From NCBI GenBank assembly GCA_964654855.1, contig CAZZJS010000006.1:62001-126000 (forward strand): DNA of 64,000 nt. Reading direction: 5' to 3'. Of the stretch, positions 52,560 to 61,264 are shown one piece after another; position 1 is the stretch's first letter; the number at the start of each line of letters is the position of its first letter. Made by a program: the position numbers and the translations under genes. The notes under the pieces were generated by a model, which searched no databases, was not told the DNA's origin, and saw only the letters and a program-made list of their open reading frames with translations. This stretch comes from JALZUV01 sp964654855. GTDB taxonomy: Bacteria > Pseudomonadota > Alphaproteobacteria > Rickettsiales > JALZUV01.

Positions 52560-52655
52560 TTTTTATAACTAAAAGTAAGAAATGGTGAATGTAACTGAGC
52601 AATCAGTTCGCAAAAGATAGCTGATCTGCTGCCAGCGTAATGATTGCTCGGTTAC
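52560..52655 (-). pseudogene. decayed copy of algI 3' end
   Basis: This part of unit 1 matches the last 30 codons of algI (52996-53085): the words GGTGAATGT, ATCAGTT and AGCGTAATGATT occur in the same order. It carries indels and no open frame into an algI body. It is a remnant of the tandem duplication. Confidence 0.6.
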
Positions 52656-52664
52656 ACAGGAATG

Positions 52665-52981
52665 AAAGAACGCGCGAAACAGGTAGTATGCACCATGTGA
52701 CAAATGGCGAAGCGTCATATTTATGGTGCGACATTGAAGGTTGTAGAAGTGCTAATCCCAAACGTGCATTAAAATGGTGCTTAGAAGCTGCAAAGGTAGG
52801 TCGGTTCTGCCCTCGGTGAAAAAGCGTCAATACCTTCTATGCGAGCCTGTGAGAGGCTCTAAAAGGCTAAGCTAGGTGAATTAGTGCAGTGTATTACGAC
52901 GACAGCAGTAAACAACAAAGCAAAAACACGGGTTCTGCAGATTGATTCAAGCGCTGTGCATAACACGCTCGCGAAGTAGCC
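52665..52981 (+). pseudogene. decayed copy of the Sel1 gene 3' end
   Basis: This part of unit 2 matches sel1 codons about 735-829. For example, GCTAATCCCAAACGTGCATT parallels GCTAATCCGAAACTTGCATT, and the tails around GATTGATTCAAG match. It has in-frame stops and indels and no start, so it is not translated. It fills most of the 442-bp gap between the two operons; nothing else is seen there. Confidence 0.7.
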
Positions 52982-52995
52982 TTAAGCGTTCTTGT

Positions 52996-54435
52996 CTAAA
53001 ACTGGAAGTAAAGGAACGGTGAATGTGATTGGGCGATCAGTTTACAAAAAGCAGTGATAAACAGCGTAATGATTACTAATTGTTCAGTCGTCGATGCCCT
53101 TTGAGCCCAGCTTTCTAAAATCGTTTCTTGGGTGTGTCCACGCCACTTTAAATAACGCGGGCTGAAAAAGATGATAGCGAAGGTAATAGACAAAGTACCC
53201 AGCATTAGAGGGGTGATTTGCCATGCTAATGTGTCGGCAATCTGTAGGCCTTGCGAGAAGTCGAACATACCGCGATAGAAGTTAAAAGCGGTCGTCACAT
53301 CTGGCGCACGGAATAACACCCAACCCATTAAGACGAAAATAAAGGTGATTATCCATGCAATAGAGCGCGGGTAGGGGCTGCCTCGCTTCCCACCGAGCAT
53401 TCTTTCAATGGCTAAGATCCCTCCGTGCCATGCACCCCATAAAACAAACGTCCAATTTGCTCCATGCCAAAAGCCACCGAGCAACATAGTGAGTGAAAGG
53501 TTGATATAAGTACGGACCTTACCTTTTCGATTGCCGCCCAATGGAATGTAAAGATAGTCACGTAGCCAGGTCGAAAGTGAAATATGCCAACGCTGCCAGA
53601 ACTCAGTAATGGAACGGCTAATATAAGGGTGGTTAAAGTTTCGAATGAAGCGGAAGCCCATCATGAGTCCGAGTCCCACGGCCATTTGGCTATAGCCACA
53701 GAAATCAAAGTAGAGTTGTCCTGAATAGGCTAAAATGCCTAACCAAGCTTCAGCAAAACTAGGATCAGGTTGTGCGAACATCATGTCAGCGAGTGGTGCA
53801 AGAGTATCTGCAATGAGTACTTTTTTACAAAAACCACACATGAAGTAAATCGCACCTTCATTAAAGAGCGTTAGATTGTGCTCGCGTTCTTTAAATTGAT
53901 GGGCGATGTCTTTGTAACGTATGACAGGACCAGCGATTAGCTGTGGAAATAAAGCGATAAATGCGGCGAAATCAAGGAAGTTTGGAGCAAGTTCCGCATC
54001 ACCACGATAAATATCAATTAAGTAACTGATCGCTTGGAAAATATAGAATGAAATTCCAATAGGGAGAATCACGCTCCATGCATCCCAAGTGGTACCACCC
54101 ATGGTTAGTACGAGGTCGTTAAAGGCATCAACTCCAAAATTGAAATATTTAAAATAGCCTAAAACAGCAAGATCACCCACAACACCAATGGTTAGCCAGC
54201 GCTTGGCGAGCGAGGACTTATCTTGGTTTTTGGCTTCAAGAATATATTTCGAAACCCAATAGTTGAAGAAAGTGACGACCCCAAACAGGATTACAAAATC
54301 AATTCGCCACCATGCGTAAAACAAATAGCTTCCTAGCAAGATTACCAGAGAGCGCCAGCGGTTTGGCGTGAGATAATAGATACCTAAAAAGAGCGGTAAG
54401 AAGACTGTAAGAAAAACGACGGATGAAAAAACCAT
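52996..54435 (-). CDS. algI: alginate O-acetyltransferase AlgI (MBOAT)
   Basis: A 479-residue multi-pass MBOAT protein that passes acetyl groups across the inner membrane. Landmarks: MVFSSVVFLTVFLPLFLGIYYL, PQLIAGPVIRY, QLYFDFCGYSQMAVGLG, FWQRWHISLSTWLRDYLYIPLGG and the catalytic His in GGFWHGANW (His324). The start overlaps the algJ stop (TAATG). It is the last gene of the leftward operon, and its last 30 codons lie in the tandem duplication. Confidence 0.95.
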   Translation of the reverse strand: MVFSSVVFLTVFLPLFLGIYYLTPNRWRSLVILLGSYLFYAWWRIDFVILFGVVTFFNYWVSKYILEAKNQDKSSLAKRWLTIGVVGDLAVLGYFKYFNFGVDAFNDLVLTMGGTTWDAWSVILPIGISFYIFQAISYLIDIYRGDAELAPNFLDFAAFIALFPQLIAGPVIRYKDIAHQFKEREHNLTLFNEGAIYFMCGFCKKVLIADTLAPLADMMFAQPDPSFAEAWLGILAYSGQLYFDFCGYSQMAVGLGLMMGFRFIRNFNHPYISRSITEFWQRWHISLSTWLRDYLYIPLGGNRKGKVRTYINLSLTMLLGGFWHGANWTFVLWGAWHGGILAIERMLGGKRGSPYPRSIAWIITFIFVLMGWVLFRAPDVTTAFNFYRGMFDFSQGLQIADTLAWQITPLMLGTLSITFAIIFFSPRYLKWRGHTQETILESWAQRASTTEQLVIITLFITAFCKLIAQSHSPFLYFQF

Positions 54436-55505
54436 TAGCTTCCTTCCTCCTCTTGCTTGGTTGCGCGTGGTAGGTAGCGTTCAGGGAATTCCCAGATCAC
54501 AAATTTTGCGCTTATTTCACCTTTATCTAAACGTTCTAAGAAAGCATCCATAGGAGCAAAAGGGCCTTCCCCTTCATCTGCAAGGTTAAGAATATCCATC
54601 TGTAAAGCTTGTTTGAGAAAACCTTCAAAATGCCATTCTTTTTGCGCGCTATAAGAGGTTCCGATTAAAACAACATCCAGCACTTCATCGCCGAATAAGC
54701 TTTTAGCTTCGGTAGAAGAGGCGTTAGTTTCATATTTTTGGATACTCTCTTTACCATTGTTCAAAGTTCCAGTTGGTCCAACAAAAGAGAAGCTAGGAGC
54801 AAAATCTGCAAGATCTCCGGAGTAAGGCTGGCTTTTTCCTGATATCGTAGTGAATGATTTAGTAGTCAAATTTAATCTTTTGTGATGAGTCCGGATATGC
54901 TCTGCAATAGCTTGTGCCATCGCCGATGCAGCATCTTGCGACCAATGTGTATCGGTACGCATAAAGGCTAAATCTTTAAATGAAGTAAAAACTTCTGAAC
55001 CATCTATCAATGGGATAGAGCTTGGAGGGGATAAATTAATATGTTCAACGGGCTGTTTTTTATTAGCCAATTTATCTGCATTTAAACGCGCTTTAGCCGG
55101 AATCCATGCCATGACGGAGTGAATACCGTGTGATTTCAGTTTTTGTATGGCTAGTTGAATACGTTGATAATTTTTTGCAATGTTATCTTGAAATTCAGGT
55201 GTCGTTTCAAATTCTTCTTTTGTGAAAAGCCAATCATCTTTTCCAACCACCACGCCCTTCGAACCTGTTTTAAAGAGTTCGTATCGAAGGGATCCCCAGA
55301 AATCTATTGTTTCTTCCTTATAAGCGAGTTTATCTTCTAACTCGGCTTCGAGTAAGAGAGCGGCTTTGCCGCGAATGCTATCTCCCAAGCCAGGGAGTTC
55401 CACTTTCCACTCTTTTGCGAGTGGGGGCAGTGAGAAGATAGCTCCAATGCTAAAAAGCGTTAGGCACAATAGAAAAAAGAATGCGGAAATACGGGCTTGT
55501 AACAT
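54435..55505 (-). CDS. algJ: alginate O-acetyltransferase AlgJ
   Basis: A 356-residue SGNH-like protein with an N-terminal uncleaved signal or anchor (AFFFLLCLTLFSIGAIFSL). The Asp-His pair is in RTDTHWSQ (Asp185, His187), and the Ser lies in IGTSYSA (Ser284), the AlgJ triad spacing. VVGKDDWLF near residue 87 is also family-like. It works with AlgI and AlgX in acetyl transfer. It follows sel1 by 6 nt. Confidence 0.92.
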   Translation of the reverse strand: MLQARISAFFFLLCLTLFSIGAIFSLPPLAKEWKVELPGLGDSIRGKAALLLEAELEDKLAYKEETIDFWGSLRYELFKTGSKGVVVGKDDWLFTKEEFETTPEFQDNIAKNYQRIQLAIQKLKSHGIHSVMAWIPAKARLNADKLANKKQPVEHINLSPPSSIPLIDGSEVFTSFKDLAFMRTDTHWSQDAASAMAQAIAEHIRTHHKRLNLTTKSFTTISGKSQPYSGDLADFAPSFSFVGPTGTLNNGKESIQKYETNASSTEAKSLFGDEVLDVVLIGTSYSAQKEWHFEGFLKQALQMDILNLADEGEGPFAPMDAFLERLDKGEISAKFVIWEFPERYLPRATKQEEEGS

Positions 55506-55511
55506 TCTGCT

Positions 55512-56633
55512 TTATTCCATTTCAATTTCATCATCGATAGGAGCAGGTGCTTTAGCCGCTTCTTTCTCTGCAGTAGGTTTATCTTTGCTGGAAAGTGCGT
55601 TGAAATCGCGAATGGCTAAAACGTGTTTTTTGACTTGGGCACGTTTAAAATATTTCAACGCTTGTTCTTTGCTTTGTGTAACGCCATCGCCATCTCGGTA
55701 AGCAAGTGCAAGGTAATAGTCTGCATCTGGCACTTTATAGTCAGAGGCTTTACGTAACCATTTTAGTTCTTGGGTTTTGTCTTGAGCTACTCCGCGACCA
55801 TAGCGATAGAGCAGGGCAAGGTTATACATTGCTTCACTATTGCCTCGTTTTGCTGCTTCTGTCACGAGTTCGGCTCCACGGGTGGGGTTCTTATCAATTC
55901 CCAAACCGCTGAAATGAGCCATACCATATTGACGAGTTCCCTCAGCTGTTGTCCCGGATTCATGTGCTTTTTTAAACGCTTCGACGGAACGAGGGTGGTT
56001 TAAACGCCCGCCAAAAGCCCCTGCATAAGCAAGGCCAATATGCAACCAAGCTGAACCTTGTCCAGCTTCCGCTGCTTCATGAAGCATCTCTAATGCTTGT
56101 TCTGCATTGTAACCAGGTGTTGAATCCCAAATAGTGAGTCGTCCCAGCGCCAATTTTGCTTGCGCACTGCCTAGTTCTACACCGCGTTGTAGCCATTTAA
56201 TAGCGAGGTTTGCATTAGGTTCTACTCCTTGGCCGTGGAAGAACATCAGCCCTAAGCGTGTCGCTGCAGATGGTCGCCCTTTTTCTGCATCGGCTTTGAG
56301 CAGTTTATAACCATACACATACATTTCTTTCATAGCAGTTGGAGTAGGAGCAGGAACCTCTCCGCGCGAATACATATCAGCTAAAATGATGGCCGCATCT
56401 GCATTCCCTTGCTGTGCAGCAATCTTAAACCAATGAGCTGCTAGCTTATAATTGGGATCTTCTCCAGGTAGACCACGTTGCAGACGTTCTGCATATTTGA
56501 ATGCCGCCACGGCATCTCCTGAGCGCGCTTGCTTCACTAACTCCTTAAGCGGGTCTTGAATCTCTTCTGCATAGCTTGCAGGGCTAAACATTAAAAATGT
56601 CGCCAGTAGGCTTAATAAAAAAGTGTATCGCAT
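55512..56633 (-). CDS. Sel1-repeat periplasmic protein (AlgK-like)
   Basis: A 373-residue protein with signal peptide MRYTFLLSLLATFLMFSPASYA and about eight Sel1 repeats (AAHWFKIAAQQGNADAAIILADMYSRG, AIKWLQRGVELGSAQAKLALG, ALEMLHEAAEAGQGSAWLHIGLAY, ELKWLRKASDYKVPDADYYLALAYRDG). There is no lipobox. By size and place between algL and algJ it is the best candidate for AlgK (about 475 residues in Pseudomonas). The start at 56633 overlaps the algL stop (TAATG); an in-frame start 11 codons earlier is inside algL. Confidence 0.8.
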   Translation of the reverse strand: MRYTFLLSLLATFLMFSPASYAEEIQDPLKELVKQARSGDAVAAFKYAERLQRGLPGEDPNYKLAAHWFKIAAQQGNADAAIILADMYSRGEVPAPTPTAMKEMYVYGYKLLKADAEKGRPSAATRLGLMFFHGQGVEPNANLAIKWLQRGVELGSAQAKLALGRLTIWDSTPGYNAEQALEMLHEAAEAGQGSAWLHIGLAYAGAFGGRLNHPRSVEAFKKAHESGTTAEGTRQYGMAHFSGLGIDKNPTRGAELVTEAAKRGNSEAMYNLALLYRYGRGVAQDKTQELKWLRKASDYKVPDADYYLALAYRDGDGVTQSKEQALKYFKRAQVKKHVLAIRDFNALSSKDKPTAEKEAAKAPAPIDDEIEME

Positions 56634-57739
56634 TATGAGTTTCCTCCTGGTTGCCAGTAGAAGCAACTAGCATTTCCACCAACATATTCATCAATATAAG
56701 GGCGGTGACGCCATTTCGTTTTAAGTTTCATCAATATATCTAGTCGCTTCGCCGCGACAGTTGGCTGTTGAATATAAGCTTCCGCAAATGCCATATAATG
56801 GCGGTCATGGCCGCGACGGCGCATATAATCTTTATCTTGAACAAGATAGTTTTTATCTGGCCCTGGAATATAGTTTTGCGACGCATGCGGTAAGATGATG
56901 AGCGGTGCATGCGATGCGGTGATAAAGTAATTTACGATTGCAGCGATAGAATTTCCTTTATACTGCGTTCTATATAAGCTGCCACCGAGGTGCTTATCCA
57001 TTTCGGCGATACTAATAAGGCTAGAAAGCGAGTGGCGCATATACCATGTTGCGCGTGTACCGCGGCGTGTCTCTAACGGGAGTGAACCATCAGCACGCAT
57101 ATCGCGCAAAGACATCTTAAAACCGTCGCGCCCAATTTTGATAAGATGCGGATCTTTTTTATAAACACCCCAAGCCATTAGCACTGAGTCTGCTAAATAG
57201 CGGTGATTGTTATAATCCACATCACCTTCAAATTTTTTGTCGAGTCTAGGGATGATTGAATCAAGCCAATTAACGATTGTACGGCGCTCGTCAGCTGTAA
57301 GCTGATCGTCAATAATTCCTAAGCTAACCACAACTGGAAAGAGAGAGCGTTTTAGCGCGTAATAAGTGTCATGCTTATCGTCACTCTGAGTAAGTGCTTT
57401 GGCTCTCGCCCATGTAAGTAAACCATATTTAAGATCTTTTGCAGCTTGCTGGTCACCGGCTAATGCACGTCCACCAAGTACCATTGTATACCAGCTGAAG
57501 GAAGCACTACGTCCGTCTGAGCCGTAGCCATCTGTCGTTTTTAGCCCGCTGACTGGCTCAGGAAGTTTTCCGTCCCATTTCACATTCTTTGCAAGACAGT
57601 ATTCTTTGGCTTTCGCATAAGCAGGAGTTTGCAACTCTGCTTTGCGCTTATTGACGTCAAAAAAGACATCGGCGGCGAAGCTTGTATTAGCAATGCCGGT
57701 AAATAAGAAAGCTAATGTTATTAGTTTAAGAATGTGCAT
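56633..57739 (-). CDS. algL: alginate lyase AlgL (PL5 family)
   Basis: A 368-residue periplasmic lyase with signal peptide ending NTSFA. The PL5 catalytic motif YNNHRY gives His179, and the following RGTRATWY gives Arg226 and Tyr233 with the same 7-residue spacing as the Arg/Tyr pair of Pseudomonas AlgL. The usual YHNY is YMRH here. It clears stray alginate from the periplasm. It overlaps the algG 3' end by 14 nt. Confidence 0.92.
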   Translation of the reverse strand: MHILKLITLAFLFTGIANTSFAADVFFDVNKRKAELQTPAYAKAKEYCLAKNVKWDGKLPEPVSGLKTTDGYGSDGRSASFSWYTMVLGGRALAGDQQAAKDLKYGLLTWARAKALTQSDDKHDTYYALKRSLFPVVVSLGIIDDQLTADERRTIVNWLDSIIPRLDKKFEGDVDYNNHRYLADSVLMAWGVYKKDPHLIKIGRDGFKMSLRDMRADGSLPLETRRGTRATWYMRHSLSSLISIAEMDKHLGGSLYRTQYKGNSIAAIVNYFITASHAPLIILPHASQNYIPGPDKNYLVQDKDYMRRRGHDRHYMAFAEAYIQQPTVAAKRLDILMKLKTKWRHRPYIDEYVGGNASCFYWQPGGNS

Positions 57740-60700
57740 CTTGCTTGCTCTTTACCTGACAGCTGGAAGATTTTACACGTTTTTCAAGGTTCAGTTGTGC
57801 ATCGCCTTTATATAAGCCAGCTTTACGGAAGCGGCATGGATGGTGAATCCATTTTCCTTTAGGGCATTGTTCACCCATGAAAACGCCTTTTCCGGCTAGG
57901 TCATATTGACTAGTGAAGTAGCTATGTTCGTTAAACCACTTACCATTAAATTGCTTTGGCGACTGGTCAATGAAGCGGTTTCCGCGCAATAGAAGTGCGG
58001 ATAAATTGTCACCGATAACACCAGTACCATTGGCTTCAATTCTATTGCCTACAAGGCTCATCGCCGCGACGTCTGCGTAAGGGTCGAGTGTGAAGTTACG
58101 ACGTTTATGGGCTGGGTCATCTAATAGTTCTGAGATATAGCCACTTACACCGCCTTGTTTATTATGAGAGAGGTTATTGAAATAGACTCCATTGTCTTGA
58201 CTGTTACGGATACGAAGCCCCATACTTTTATTTTTGAAAAAGCTATTGCTGCTAATGAAGTTACAGCTACTTTCAAAAATGGTTAAGCCATCTTGCTTAT
58301 TACCAAAAGCGGTATTACCGTACACAAATGTACCAGTACTTAAACGGTCAATCATAAAGCCAGAGCCTTTATTATCGAACGACAAGTTACCGATATAGCT
58401 AGAATCATTAACCTCGCGCGAAATAATAATACCATGCTTCTTCTGTGCACCATAAGCAGTATTATATGCCATGGTTAACCAACGTGAACGGTCATGAGGG
58501 TCAATGCCATAAATGATGTTATTTTTATATTCATTTCCAATCAGCGAAACATTATCCGCTTCGTATGAGTAGAAACCGTAATAAACGTTATCGAAGCTGT
58601 TATCGACGATAATTCCATCTGGGCGCTGTGGTTCAGTGATAGTGCTTTGTTGAAGTTTTTCTGGACCAGCTGAAAGAGAGATACCGTAAGATTTATGGTT
58701 ACTGTAACCAATGGCGATAAATTCATTTCCAGCTAAATAGGTGTGAGAACGACTCCAGCTAGCAACAAATGGGCGGAAATCATAGCGGTCTTTGTTTTCG
58801 GCATAAGCAGGTTTGTTCTTTTTTAAATCCCAGCCAATCACGCTTGTACCAGTAACATAGAGTTTTCCAGCATTTACTAAGATAGCACTCGCTTGCTTTG
58901 ATTGATAAAACTTAGAGACTTCTGCACCGTCAATTACGAGGGTGGCATTGGGGCCTATGAGTAGGCCATTATGGAGCGTATATTCTGTACCTTGACGGGT
59001 GATATATCCATCCAAGCCTTTAGATTTTAATGAATCGTATAATAGTGGTAAGGTGGTTGTGCCGCTAGAGAGGTAAAGAACCTCGGGACTTACATTACCA
59101 GATTCAAAATTGTTATCAGAGTAAGCGATGGCAATTTTAAATTTGGTATTAATGAAAAAGCTATTTTCATAATAAACTCGGTCGAATGTGAAAGGGGTGA
59201 GGGCGGGTAGTTGCGCTTTCACATAATCATAATCAAACTCTAGGCGTTCAGGGAAATCCATTTCAGGAATGGTGAGCCCAAGTTCAGAGCTAGTTGGCGC
59301 TGCCATTTCAAGGCCAGGTTTTTTGTTTTGTAAAAAGCCATCAAAACGTTTTTCAATCTCTATGCTATCGACTTGGGTTGCATCAGCAGCATGAAAGATA
59401 GACTGTTTAGTCTCTTCAATAATAGGGTCCACTTTATCGCCAATAAAACCAAATAAATCGGTGTGAAGGGCAATTTCTCGTGCTAAGCGGCGATAATGTT
59501 TTGCACGACGAATCGGATCATCTAGGCTTTTCATAAGCCTTGCAGATTCTTCAATTTTGCCTGCTTTAGCTAAGTGGATAGAGTGCAAAGCAGTCATGTG
59601 ATCTTTTGCTTTAGGCGATTTAACGAGCTTCGACCATTGAGCAACAGGGAGTGCAGGTTCGTTGATAAGCATATCTGCTATTTCGATACGAGCATCTTCT
59701 TGTTGAGGGGTCGGGAGCGATTTAATTTTTATGTTAAGCGCTGAAAAAAAAGGCGCTTTAAGCGCCGATTGTTCCTTTCCTTTTGCGGCCGTCTTTTCTT
59801 TGCTCTCTATATAAGTTTGAATCTTGAGCTTTGTTTTTTCGTCGCTAATTTTTTTAGCTATTTCATAAGCCTGCGAGAAGTCTTGCTTGGATGTGAAAGC
59901 CTTCGCAGTTGCATAATAAGCCTTATCCAGTCGATTTCCTGTGATAAGATTGTTATTCTTAGAAAGTAACTTATTCGCCTCTTCTGCATTTCCATTATTC
60001 GCTAAGCTTTTTGCAATGCTCGTGATAGCAAGTGTTGCATTCTCGGGAGTCGTAAAGTTAGTTTTACCGAGTTGCTGTTGCGCTTCTTCTAAACGATTAT
60101 GCTCAGCTAATGCTTTGATATAAGAAGCGAGTGCTTTGTTAATTCTGGAGGTGTGTTCTTTTCCAGTAAGGTCAGTTCTAAGTTTAGCAACGTCATCAAA
60201 TGCTTTCTTAGCAAATTCAGGGTTGTTGCTTTGACCTGCGTAATTAGCCGTTTCGACCAAGGCCTCGATTTTACGGTCGTCTCGGCGAGTTGATAAGGCG
60301 CTATAATAGCTTTTTTCAATCGCATCTGTCGCACGTGAAAGCTCCCCGGCAGTATGATAATGAGTTGCTAATTTACCCCAGCTATTGGCGGCATATTTTC
60401 CATTATCAATACGGTCTGAAATCATTGCTGCGCGTGAGTATTGCTTCTCTTTAAAGCTCTCTTTAAACCACTTATACAGTGTCTCTTGTTGCTTGTTATG
60501 ATCTGTAATGGCTGAAAGAGCATCTAAAGCAAGAATGAACTTATTTGCCGTAATGGCTCTTTCATGCAGTTCAATAAGCTTTTTAGTGCGCTTCTTTTCT
60601 TTCTTTTTACCCGTAATAGCCGTTAACTGGTGTAGAGCTTTCCCCCACTCTTCTGACGGCGCACGCTGGTGTTGTGCAATCATTTGTAGCAGTTCTGCTC

Positions 60701-61253
60701 TATGTTTAGACAGGGTCACATAAGGAGTAATGTCTTCAGCTAATTCAACTCCGTCCCAACCAAACAGAAGCTTATTACCGCTAGTTTCAGTTAAGAGTGC
60801 GAGAGTGATTGCGTGTAACGCTTCACTTTTTTTGCGACGATCTTTTATCGTTAATGCGGCTTTACGGGCGGATTTGAGAGATTTAATGGCTGTTTTTTTA
60901 TCTATTTTAGCTGCTGCTTTGCCTGCTAATGTATCCGCTAAAACTTTCTGATGCAGTGGAAAACTTTGAGAGAGCTTTTGAGCTTCTTCTATGAGTTTTA
61001 TCTCTTTACTCTTTTTTGCGGCCTCGATAAGCGAATGAAATAGTTGAAGCTGTGCTGCTTCATGCGTTAAGCCTTCCCCCGCTGTTTTCCCTTTAGGGAG
61101 CAGTTTGAGTACTTCTTTCCATTTAGCCACTGCTTGTGCAGGCTTAGCCGAAAGTGTCTCCGCTTCAAGCCATAGCTTAGAAACATCGCTTGCTTGAGCA
61201 GAAGCGCTGCACAACAGTAGTATAAAAACAAAACTAGATAAAATGATTCGCAT
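57726..61253 (-). CDS. algG: mannuronan C5-epimerase AlgG with giant N-terminal helical-repeat extension
   Basis: A 1175-residue periplasmic protein; AlgG is normally about 540. After a signal peptide (MRIILSSFVFILLLCSASAQA), residues about 25-680 are alpha-helical TPR-like repeats (HYHTAGELSRATDAIEKSYYSAL, LAKAGKIEESARLMKSL). From about residue 715 the AlgG parallel beta-helix begins (QLPALTPFTFDRVYYENSFF), with the epimerase motif DPHDRS at 918-923 and repeats such as NTAFGNKQDGLTIFESS. It converts mannuronate to guluronate in the polymer. The extension may replace part of AlgK's scaffold role. It lies 11 nt after alg44. Confidence 0.93.
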   Translation of the reverse strand: MRIILSSFVFILLLCSASAQASDVSKLWLEAETLSAKPAQAVAKWKEVLKLLPKGKTAGEGLTHEAAQLQLFHSLIEAAKKSKEIKLIEEAQKLSQSFPLHQKVLADTLAGKAAAKIDKKTAIKSLKSARKAALTIKDRRKKSEALHAITLALLTETSGNKLLFGWDGVELAEDITPYVTLSKHRAELLQMIAQHQRAPSEEWGKALHQLTAITGKKKEKKRTKKLIELHERAITANKFILALDALSAITDHNKQQETLYKWFKESFKEKQYSRAAMISDRIDNGKYAANSWGKLATHYHTAGELSRATDAIEKSYYSALSTRRDDRKIEALVETANYAGQSNNPEFAKKAFDDVAKLRTDLTGKEHTSRINKALASYIKALAEHNRLEEAQQQLGKTNFTTPENATLAITSIAKSLANNGNAEEANKLLSKNNNLITGNRLDKAYYATAKAFTSKQDFSQAYEIAKKISDEKTKLKIQTYIESKEKTAAKGKEQSALKAPFFSALNIKIKSLPTPQQEDARIEIADMLINEPALPVAQWSKLVKSPKAKDHMTALHSIHLAKAGKIEESARLMKSLDDPIRRAKHYRRLAREIALHTDLFGFIGDKVDPIIEETKQSIFHAADATQVDSIEIEKRFDGFLQNKKPGLEMAAPTSSELGLTIPEMDFPERLEFDYDYVKAQLPALTPFTFDRVYYENSFFINTKFKIAIAYSDNNFESGNVSPEVLYLSSGTTTLPLLYDSLKSKGLDGYITRQGTEYTLHNGLLIGPNATLVIDGAEVSKFYQSKQASAILVNAGKLYVTGTSVIGWDLKKNKPAYAENKDRYDFRPFVASWSRSHTYLAGNEFIAIGYSNHKSYGISLSAGPEKLQQSTITEPQRPDGIIVDNSFDNVYYGFYSYEADNVSLIGNEYKNNIIYGIDPHDRSRWLTMAYNTAYGAQKKHGIIISREVNDSSYIGNLSFDNKGSGFMIDRLSTGTFVYGNTAFGNKQDGLTIFESSCNFISSNSFFKNKSMGLRIRNSQDNGVYFNNLSHNKQGGVSGYISELLDDPAHKRRNFTLDPYADVAAMSLVGNRIEANGTGVIGDNLSALLLRGNRFIDQSPKQFNGKWFNEHSYFTSQYDLAGKGVFMGEQCPKGKWIHHPCRFRKAGLYKGDAQLNLEKRVKSSSCQVKSKQDAHS

Positions 61254-61264
61254 TTTCGTAGTTC

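Larger units (their letters stand above)
52225..53090. repeat. Decayed tandem duplication across convergent alginate gene ends
   Basis: Unit 1 (about 52225-52655) and unit 2 (about 52656-53090) align over most of their length at an offset of 423-434 bp. Shared words include GCGAAGCGTCATATTTATGGT, GATTGATTCAAG and AGCGTAATGATT. Unit 1 holds the intact 3' end of the sel1 gene and a decayed 3' end of algI; unit 2 holds the reverse. This fits a tandem duplication spanning a convergent junction, with one copy of each gene end kept. Confidence 0.8.

Noticed and set aside
52603..52830. 75-aa leftward ORF in the gap between the alginate operons
   Set aside because: It lies wholly within the decayed duplication, opposite the sel1 remnant, has no ribosome site, and its end is only a trace of algI.
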